Part shown: one piece after another, positions 55,493-64,000 of the stretch
Numbering within the stretch: position 1 is the first letter of the stretch
Layout of the letters: every line of letters starts with the position of its first letter
Source: Cheilinus undulatus
Taxonomy: Eukaryota; Chordata; Actinopteri; Labriformes; Labridae
NCBI RefSeq assembly: GCF_018320785.1
Contig: NC_054881.1
Coordinates: 21,452,275-21,516,274 of the forward strand
Length of the DNA: 64,000 bases
Direction of reading: 5' to 3'
Translations under genes and position numbers: made by a program
The notes under the pieces: model-generated
The model's database searches: none
The model's input: the letters and a program-made list of their open reading frames with translations, nothing else
What the model was told of the DNA's origin: nothing

Positions 55493-56317
55493 CCTGGAGA
55501 TATACTGAAAGTTTACTACATGCACTCATAGCTATTATGGCAGCTATGCATCCCCCCCTGCATATGTGATGTGTCACCTGTGCAAGTCCTTGAAAATTAA
55601 TGTCACACGAATAGGAGATGCAGAATACACATGTCTGGTAGAGGCAGTGTGGAGGTGGAGGTGTGAGTCAACTAGAGCTGGGCAGTATGGCCTAAAATTG
55701 ATATCCCGATATATTTTTGCTATACCCCGATACATGATATAAATTGAGATACTTTGAAATGTCCTCTAAGTGGCTGTATAATGTTTAATCCAGCTCCAAA
55801 TGACACTAGTTTGGTGATTAAAATAGACTGTTCTACTGGATTTTAAATTAAAAAATCTCGGCTCGTTTGAAGGCTTAAACATTTTAACTCTGTGTTGTTG
55901 GTGTTTTGAGCTGTTGCGCTGAGATAAGGCTCCATGTTGTGGAGAAGTGGATCACATTTGTCCACTGCTGGGCCGTCTTCTCTCTGACATGTTCGACTCT
56001 GGCAGGGAGTTTTTAGCACAATGCTCATGCTCAGGCAAATCACGTATTCTGGGTGGAGTGTCTTTATGAGGTTTTTAAATCCTGGCTTTTCAACAACACT
56101 GGGCTCATGTCTGATGTTGCTATAAAGTGAGTTCTGATCTCAGAATTGACCTGATAATAACATCCGTGAGTGCCTCCGCTTTAGTTTACATCCCACACAG
56201 TGGGTAGTTGCTCTCATATACCCTCTTGGTGTCTTCCAGTAATCAAGGTCACATATAGGCAAGTAGTTTTACAAGAATCCTCAAGATGCAAGTGAACTGC
56301 AAGTATATATCCAGCCT
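55493..56317. mobile_element. Possible inverted-end element
   Basis: GCCTGGAGATATACTGAAAG near the left and rc GGCTGGATATATACTTGCAG on the right look like inverted ends. An AGAGCTGGGCAGTATGGCCT hAT-like motif lies inside at about 55675. No target duplication confirmed. Confidence 0.35.
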
Positions 56318-57148
56318 TAAAATGTATATTGAAGAGATAATGCTTATGTAATGTGGCTGTTTCTTATTGTGTCTTGTATAAAGATTGCAGTCCACAATGA
56401 AGTTTGAACAAGACAAAAATGTATCAGTGCCTTAAATCACATTTTAACCTTGGCCTTATTTTGACAAGTTTAAGTGATGATGTCACAACAGCTGTGAATG
56501 AACACATGGATAAAAGGGCTCTTGAAGTCATGGTGGTCTGAAACTACTCAGGTTGTTTATGACAGGAGTGCTAAAGCAGTAAAATAAGAAGCAATTAGGG
56601 AGGTCAAAGGGATACGTTGACTTATGTAAGTTTTTAGAGAATAGAAGAAAAGAGAAAATGTTGAAATGGCAGCATGAAGCTCCATTTTAATGAGAGACTG
56701 TTGGTGCATTTACTGGAGGGATTTGCTAGTGGATTTCTCTTGCATGCGCAGATGCTGACTAATTAAAAAATGAAACAAAAAACCCTGTAAACTGGGTGGT
56801 CCATTTAACTATTGTTGATGAGAAAGAAACATTGCAATAGATAAATACCTAAACAATATAACATTCATGACTTCACGCAGCATTTTTGTGTGGTTTTGGT
56901 CTAATATGGTTCTGTTACACTCTGCCACTGATTAAAATAAGTGTCAGGAGGAACCATCATCATGATCATGGGTTGTGAGTGCCAGATCTACTCAGCCCTT
57001 CTTTGGGTCCTGCACCTGCTGGTGATGCTACATGTTGGGATGATGTGTATGATTACCTGATTGGCTGTCTGTAAGACTTTAAGGAAGTAGGCTGCAGAAC
57101 CTTAAATTAGAAAAGTTTGATTAAAAAAAAAAGCCAGTAACATTTATA

Positions 57149-58035
57149 CACTCAACGGCCACTTTATTAGATACACCTTGCTAGAACCGGGTTGGACCCT
57201 CTTTTGTCTTAAGAGCTGCCTTAATTCTTTGTGGCATAGTTTCAACGAGGTGTTGGAAACATTCCTCAGGGATTTTGGTCTATATTAGCTGCAGATTTGT
57301 CGGCTGGTCATCCATGATGTGAATCTCCTGTTCCACCACATCCCAAAGGTGCTCTGTTGGGTTGAGATCTGGTGACTGTGGAGGCCACTGGAGTACAGTG
57401 AGCTCATTGTCATGTTCAAGAAACCAGTTTGAGATGATTTGAGCTTTGTGACACAGTGCGTTATCCTGCTGGAAGTAACCATCAAAAAATGGGTACACTG
57501 TGGTCATAGAGGGATGGACATGGTCAGCAACAGAACTCAAGTAGGCTGTGGTGTTTAAAAAATGCTCAAATGGTACAAAGGGGCCCAGAGTGTGCCAAGA
57601 AAAGATCTCCCACATGATGATACCATCAGCAGCCTGAAACGTTGATTCGAGGCAGGGTGGATCCGTGTTTTCATGTTTAATTCTGACCCATCTATCTTAA
57701 GGTCGCAGCTGTGAGCTGCTGCTCACTGGATATTTTCTCTTTTTGTACCATTCTCTGTAAAACCAAGAGATGGTGGTGCAAGAAATCCCGGTAGATCAGC
57801 AATTTCTAAAATACCCAGCCCAGCCTGTCACCAACTGGCACCAACCATGCCAATTTTTAAAGTCACCTAAATCCCTTTTCTTCTCCATTCTGATGCTCAT
57901 TTTGAACTTCAGCAAGACATCTGAACCACGTCTACAAGCCTAAATGCATTGAGTTGCTACCATGTGATTGGCTGATTAGCTGTTTTTGTTAACAAGCATT
58001 TGAACAGGTGTACCTAAAAGAGTGGCCAGTGAGCT
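57149..58035 (-). mobile_element. Tc1/mariner-type transposon, defective
   Basis: The ends CACTCAACGGCCACTTTATT and rc AGCTCACTGGCCACTCTTTT are both flanked by TA, the target of this superfamily. The minus strand (57615-57280) keeps 111 codons of the catalytic domain, including QQDNALCHKA and SPDLNPTEHLWDVVEQE. The N-terminal DNA-binding part is missing or broken, and the copy is about 890 bp, shorter than intact elements. Confidence 0.88.
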
Positions 58036-59516
58036 TATATTTCTGTGGTGTCTCTGTGTTTTTTAAACTAGAGTTAGCATTATTGGCCAGCTGCTTAAAA
58101 ATACAAAGAATCTGTCTTTGAGAAACATTGTTTGTTGTACTAACTATTCACATTACATACTGAATAATTAACAAACCTCAGATGCACAAGCTTAGATAAG
58201 ACTGTCCGAACAAATTGGACTTTGGGGCTCAGGTGCACTAAGGCATGGTGCAGATTGCCTAAAGTGTGTGATTCATATGTACTGCCTCTGATCTTTGTAA
58301 ATTTGCTGCAAAGGCACAGACTTTGAGTCTTATAGTAGAGCCACTCAGCTTGCTTTTCTTCATTGTTTGTAAAAGTGAACTGCATTGATTTTACACATTA
58401 AAGTCTGTTTACAGTGCCTGAATACTCATGCTGTACATGAAACCAGTTAACAAGTTATTTACATTAAAGTCTTTTGTGGCTCCAGAGCTACATAAAGTCT
58501 TATAAATTACTGCAAGTGATGTGCCTTAAGTGCTGTTTGGGGTAAAAAAGTCAGCAAATGGGTTTTTTCTTTACATTGTCCAATGATGTTATGAATGTGT
58601 CGTGCTGCACAGAGAGTCCTTGTGTGCTCCAGGTTGTGCGTTATGTTAAACCACACGGCAGCATCTTTCATTATGAGAGTAACCATCTGGCCTTTGTTTA
58701 ACAGTTCTGTCTACTAACTCTCTTATTCTGGGTTTGAGTTTCAGAGTCTAGTAAACTATTGTGTGAGAGCTCATGTTGATGTGTTTGTGCTACAGCGGAG
58801 CAGTAAGTGGTTTCAGCTGTGGCCCAGGAGAAAGGAAGTATTGTTTGAGGACATCTGAGCATCTGCTTTGTTGCCGATAAGGAGTTTGAAGTTAACAGCC
58901 ACTGCTGATCAAAGGGCAGAGATATTGTAAATGTGCCAATCTCTGTCCTTCACTGTGTCTTTTCCTTTTTTGTTCACTGCATTGTTCCCTCTTCCATCCT
59001 CTCATTCAGTTCCTGGCTGTCGTGTCTTCCTCTGTCTCTCGAACAAAGAAGAGTTTAACATGTAATGAGGTTATTCCCCTCTGGAGTTCAGTCTGTGTTG
59101 CTTGTGTGTTGAACCACCCAACTAACCTACTTTTTTTTCTTTATTTATTCAGTTTTATCTTTGATCTGTGTGTTAAATCCCTGGAAACATTCTCTCTTTA
59201 AAACAAAAGTGGGAGAATGTTACAGTGGATATGTTGATCTTATCTTTTCAGAGGCATAAATAGTCTCCAGGAAAGTGCTTGATAATTTCAGGTGGATTGC
59301 CCCTTATCTCTTCCTTAGTTGATTGCACCCACGTGCACCCCTTAGCCAGAGACTTTCCCTGATGGCTGAAACATAATGGTGTGTCAGACAGCAAGACATG
59401 ACGCTAACAAAACTACACAGAAGTCATGAACCAAGCAACAGAGTCTGCAGTACAATGATATAATGCGAATATTTGTGTTCATATCAATGCTGTGTGTTGC
59501 TCAATGCAACAGATAT

Positions 59517-59960
59517 TAGGGGTGGGAGACAAAAATCGATACAGCATAGTATCGCGATATTTTGTCTGGTGATGTATCATATCATCTCATCCACCAAGTA
59601 TCGATTTTTTCAAAGTAATTGTTAATATGAACTGAAGTCTAAGATAATGGATAAATAAAATCAATTGTTTGGACAATTGTTTTTCCAGTGAGGTCAGCAG
59701 AGGTGACGGTCTTACAGCAGGAGAACGTTAGTACAACCAATATGGCAGCGCAGGGGAAGGACATTAGGAATGCAAGCAGGGCATGAATGAGATGGGCATG
59801 ACACATGAGGTTTGCAAGAAGTGCTACATGAAAATAAAATACTGCAAAAATACGACAAACATGAGGGCAAGACGAATGCTAAATCAGATAAACAGTGTAA
59901 AAAAAAATGGTGTAGATCGCAATATATCGCAATATATAGTATTGCAATACTCACTGTATT
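59517..59960. mobile_element. hAT-like repeat (TAGGGGTGGG ... ATCGCGATA)
   Basis: It starts TAGGGGTGGGAGACAAAAAT, then ATCGATACAGCATAGTATCG. The right part is rich in ATATCGCAATATA, as in common fish hAT-type repeats. The right boundary is uncertain. Confidence 0.5.
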
Positions 59961-60264
59961 GCAAAATGTTTAAAATCACAATAATATCAAATCTTGACCC
60001 AGAGCAGACAGGAACATACTGAACAAAGGACATGCACCATTCACTTTCATACAGTCTATGGTCCTGCACTGTTTGCTGGATATAAACACCAACAACCCCT
60101 TCTGCTTGCATCAGCTCACCCTGACTTGGGCAGTAAAGGCTGTGATTAAGTTTGAGTGAAAATTCAACTGTTACAAAGCAAGCACCTCAAAAACTTTAGG
60201 CAGTTTTTTGGCATTTTAACCTTGCAAAGCCGATGGATAGCCTGATTCCATGTCTGTCAGATCA

Positions 60265-60465
60265 GTGATGAGAAATGATGAAGCTGATGGCCAGCTGATC
60301 CTAAATATTAACTCCCAGCTCCCACAGCCAATCACAGCTCTTTCTGTCAACACAGTGGTTTATTTAAATATGCTGCTGCTGGCAAAGCTTAACCTCCTCC
60401 ACCCCAGCCTCCTCCTTTATCAGATAAAGCTTGTTGCACCCTCGTAGTCAGAATCATGCAACTAT
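60265..60465 (-). repeat. Repeat module homologous to 28.9-29.2 kb
   Basis: On the minus strand: GGGTGCAACAAGCTTTA, GCTGGGGTGGAGGAGGT, AAGCTTTGCCAGCAGCAGC, ACCACTGTGTTGA, GATTGGCTGTGGG. The same blocks occur in the same order on the plus strand at 28955-29185. Confidence 0.7.
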
Positions 60466-60658
60466 GGATTAATTGCTCTGGAACAAATTTTTTTAGTTAT
60501 TTATGGTATTCAGTATGAATTGTCATATATGTATCTATACATATAAGGGTTTCTAGCCATGCACTCCCTAGAAAGTCAAAGCATGCTGCTTGACTAACCC
60601 AGGGAGCATCTTTTTAGCAGAATCTTCTCCACCAAATAAAACTGTATATCCATTTAGC

Positions 60659-60682
60659 AAAAAAAAAAAAAAAAAAAAAAAA
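60659..60682. repeat. Poly-A run
   Basis: 24 consecutive A residues. Confidence 0.97.
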
Positions 60683-61553
60683 TGGTGAAATGTATGATAA
60701 GTGTGCCCCTGACTGAAGTGTTTATATTAATAAATCTCATCTGGAGAGGGTCAAGTAAATACATTCTGTAAAACGACTTCACACTGTAACAATGAGAAGT
60801 TAGTTTACAGAATGCCCCTAACGTTAGCAGTGCTAGCACTGCTCGCCTCTGATCCTCTTTGCTGGTTAAAGTCCACATTCCTGTGCTGAATATCTTCACT
60901 CATTGCTTTGGTTATATGTGAGTATAACCTGACACAGATCGTAGACAACTTTAACTGTTCAGCTGGCTACTGATAGTGAAGAATCGTGGATTGACTCAAT
61001 GCTTTGTCACTCTGATTTCCTGTAATAGTGGCAGACAGAACATTCATCCAGTCACCATCCAAGTTTTTTTTTTCTTTTTTTTTTTCTTTGGAAAGTTTTT
61101 GGCTTTTTCAAACACCGAATATGGGCTGTGGCCTAGAAGGTTTCGAAATATATCCCATACCATTGATATTTGATTCAGTTACAGGAGTATGAAAGCAATA
61201 ACCAGTCTTTTCCCTTTTTAGTCATGCTTTCTGGACCAAATCTGATTTTTTTCTTTTGGCTTTTTCATGTGCTTAGTCTATCTTTCCCTGTATTTTTCCT
61301 ACCTGTCTCTACTTTATTCATGTTTTTTTAGGTAGCAGAAAATCATACTAATCAGCACACAATAATGTTTATAATTCTTTATAATCTGAGCAGACATGCT
61401 GCTGCTATGCCCAGATGAAAAGGCACTGAAGGACTTTTTGTGCGCTGACTGATCCGTCCTCCTTCAAGTATTTTAGTAGTTGTGCACCTGAAGAATTTTT
61501 TTCCTACCATTTTTAAGTAGTACAGTCTGGTTAGTTGCTCTGTTTGTCTAAGA

Positions 61554-61850
61554 TAGTGTTTCCCAACCATTTTTCTTTGCCCCATGTACTTAAGAAAAGC
61601 TGAGCCCCCCTAGGACCCTAGAAAGAAGAAAAAGTGACATATGTCATCCACAATCAACATAGATTTTGATTGTTTCACTGATAAAATCCTAAAACAGGCC
61701 TGTGCATGCTTTTCTTGTCAAAAGACCTTTAAACAACTTAATAGCTGCTTTATAATGGTTTTAATCAATATTTGGTAATCTATTTTTAGCAGCCTCAGAA
61801 CAGACAAAGTCACCCCTGGGGGGTCCGGGACCCCAGGCTGGGAACCAGTG
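61554..61850. mobile_element. hAT-type MITE with 8-bp target duplication
   Basis: The ends TAGTGTTTCCCAACC and rc CACTGGTTCCCAGCC are of the CAGTGGTTCCCAACC type. Flanks GTCTAAGA (61546-61553) and GTCTAACA (61851-61858) differ by one base. 297 bp, noncoding. Confidence 0.8.
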
Positions 61851-61859
61851 GTCTAACAT

Positions 61860-63250
61860 GTCATTCCAGAGTAAGGTTTCCAGAAGATTTTTGCAGAGCA
61901 CCATGAAATTTGTTAAGGATACTTTCATCCCCTGAGCATGAGCACCAATAATTTTGGAGGCGCCAGCAGCAGGTCCGGTTTCCCTTAAACAAAGCTTAAT
62001 TTCATTACATAGCATATGGAAAAGCAATACTTGGAGTATCGATAGACCTAGTGTTGCTTTTCACAATGTATTTTAATCTCTTTGATTTCCTGGGAAAGGT
62101 TTTCTTGACAAATGTTCCTTTTTTAGCACTACCTGAGTTTAAGAAGTGCACAGATGCTCATTAAAAGAGAAATTAGCCTAAAGGTGTCCTGTGCTCTTTG
62201 CTTATCAGGTTAAGATTATTTTAAAATATTATATAAGAGCCTGCACAGCTGCTTCAGAGAGTCACAGTCACCCCTGCTTTAGCTAAAAGCACATAGTCAA
62301 AGCTCCACTAAACACCTTTTATCAACAGTTAAACAAAGATGTGATTTGTCTGTTTTGGACAGAGATATGAAAGGCTTTCTAAAGTAAATGTTTTTCACTT
62401 CAATCCTGACACTCTTAGTGGTTAAACCCTACAAACATATGAGTGTGATGCAGGAATTACTGTTTCCCTATCAGAGTTTATTTTTCCTTCAGAGAACTGA
62501 GGAAGTTCAGAGTAGCAGAGAAAACACGGTGAGCGGGCCTGTTTATGCAGAAACTGTTAGGCTAACAAACAGTCACTCAAACTTGATGAGAGGCTGTTTA
62601 CTTTGTGTATAACTGTGAAACTGTAGTAATTACTGCATGTTTGAAGTTGTGATTTCATGATCCGTATACGACTTCAGAAATAGAGCAACACCTGTGAGAC
62701 ATCCCAGTAGAGGAGGGAGGATTAATGGAAAGAAACTCACAGAACAGAAAGAGAAAAGTTAAACAATGTAACATTGTCTCTCCAGCATGTCTCTGCAAAG
62801 TGATTTATTCACTTCTCTTTTCCCTGCCTCTTTTACCTCTCTTGCTCCTTGTCCTCAGGCCTGGACAAACAGGAAACACTTAACATTATCAGCTCACTCT
62901 TTGTGTGTCTTAATGAGTGTCGGGCCAAAGCAGAGGGGGAATAAACACTACTGTCCACACCCTGATCCCACGGTAAACACACTTATCAAAGAACGAGACT
63001 CGAAGAGAGGGAAACCTGAAGAAGAGAGGCATGGGGAAGGCCGAGCAGGAGGGGAATTACTACTGAACGTAAGACAGGAAGTGTGCTCCGTCTCACTTCC
63101 TGGTGGCACACACAAACAAGGGTCTTTCCTCAACAGACCTCTGCACTCTTTCCTAACACATTTGAATTTCTCTGGATAGTTTGCCACAAACCATTTTTGA
63201 GTAGAGGAAGTTATTACTTGGAAAATGGGCTGTACAAGTAGTTTGTTATC
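61860..63250. other. rai14 intron 2, unassigned
   Basis: No exon or repeat family recognised on either strand. Confidence 0.4.
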
Positions 63251-63254
63251 ACAA

Positions 63255-64000
63255 TACAAGCTTTGCAAATCTCATAAACCCACATTTTATTCACAACGTA
63301 TCCAAAACATAAATGGCATATCAGATGCTAAACCTGGGAAATTTTACTAATTTGTGAAAAATTAGCTCATTTTGACCTCATTCATCCAGGCCATGGTTAT
63401 CCAAATCTTCATGAAGAGATCAACTGGACCTGATTTAGGTTCTTAAAGATGTTTTAGCTCTTCCCCAAAAAGGCTTTTTCAGTTCTGAACTAGAGATTTG
63501 GATTAGCTGATTTTGAATTTGATGGCAGCAACAGATCTCATAAAAGTAGAGACAGGGAAACAAAAGGCTGGAAAAGTAAATGGTACTAATGAAGAGCTCG
63601 AAGAGCATTTGCAACTAATTAGGTAAATTGGCAAGAGGTCAGTCACATGACTGGGTATTAAAGGGGCATTTCAGATAGGCAGAGTTTTGGAAATAAAGAT
63701 GAGCAAAGGTTCCCTAATCTGCAAAAAGGCCAAGAGACAAGGTCGGAGGTCAATACTGGATGCTTGTGATGTTCAGGCTCTCAGGCAGTACTGCATTAAA
63801 AACAGGCATGATGCTGTTCTGGAAATCACTGTATGAACTCAGGAACACTTCCAGAAATTATTGTCTATCAACACAGCTTGCTGTGCCATCCACAAATGCA
63901 AGTCAAAGGTTAAAAATGTCTGTTTCAACATTCGGTATTCGGTACATTATTGATTTTATATTGTGAATGAAATTTATTTACAATTTACACAGCGCCCCAA
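63255..64000 (+). mobile_element. Tc1-like element, internally deleted, same family as at 1011-2118
   Basis: TTTGCAAATCTCATAAACCC (5' subterminal), GCAACAAAAGGCTGGAAAAG-type leader (here GAAACAAAAGGCTGGAAAAG near 63557), transposase pieces to about 63910, and then a jump to the 3' end ATTGTGAATGAAATTTATTT and CAGCGCCCCAA at the window edge. The catalytic region is absent. A 126-bp insert interrupts it at 63376-63501. Confidence 0.8.
63376..63501. mobile_element. Nested 126-bp insert in the Tc1-like element
   Basis: It is bounded by direct repeats ATTAGCTCATTTTGA (63361-63375) and ATTAGCTGATTTTGA (63502-63516). Content (TCATCCAGGCCATGGTTATC; AGGCTTTTTCAGTTCTGAAC) resembles a widespread fish retroelement end with the motif CTTTTTCAGTTCTGA. 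Confidence 0.65.

Noticed and set aside
62787-63179. 130-codon plus-strand ORF
   Set aside because: Considered as an alternative rai14 exon, but it lacks the expected TNEWNKNDDRLL or ankyrin sequence and has no recognisable domain.

Overview
This window is nuclear DNA of a bony fish, probably a spiny-rayed (percomorph) teleost. Genes are split by GT/AG introns, the noncoding DNA is AT-rich, and it is full of fish-type repeats (Tc1-like elements, small hAT-type elements, tRNA-derived SINEs, LINE fragments). Four protein-coding genes could be read exon by exon from homology and splice sites. No prokaryotic features, CRISPR arrays, rRNA or intact tRNA genes were seen.

Layout. (1) Positions 1-15250, minus strand: the 5' half of rusc2 (RUN and SH3 domain containing 2). 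A CpG-rich promoter with CRE sites lies near 15.24-15.30 kb. A noncoding first exon ends at 14955, and three coding exons follow (8196-6922, 3626-3341, 3228-2239). The RUN and SH3 exons lie beyond the window start. The introns hold a Tc1-like element at each of two sites, a 1.46 kb element with inverted ends, and an 0.8 kb hAT-type element. (2) Positions 19226-19834, minus: a complete three-exon leap2 gene (liver-expressed antimicrobial peptide 2, 78 residues) with a furin site and the four-cysteine core. Its flanks hold a 341 bp hairpin element, a GTGGCAAAA-type minisatellite, and a 1.2 kb GAATTCTGA-type minisatellite. (3) Positions 23640-36437, minus: a complete 12-exon scarb2 gene (LIMP-2, 482 residues) with an uninterrupted frame, both membrane anchors and a C-terminal lysosomal dileucine signal. 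(4) From about 40.4 kb to the end, plus: the start of rai14 (ankycorbin), with a noncoding first exon and a first coding exon of only 12 codons (42001-42036). An intron of at least 22 kb follows and continues past the window. That intron holds LINE, Tc1-like and hAT-type remnants and duplicated unannotated modules.

The genes do not form a pathway: trafficking adaptor (rusc2), secreted peptide (leap2), lysosomal receptor (scarb2), actin-associated ankyrin/coiled-coil protein (rai14). scarb2 and rai14 are divergent, about 4 kb apart. The rusc2 and rai14 messages both carry short upstream ORFs that overlap or abut the true start codon. No new defence or metabolic system was found. The main second-look items are these upstream ORFs, several well-bounded non-autonomous transposons with target-site duplications, a perfect 14-bp-arm palindrome at 37942-37974, and repeat modules that occur twice in the window without an evident class.
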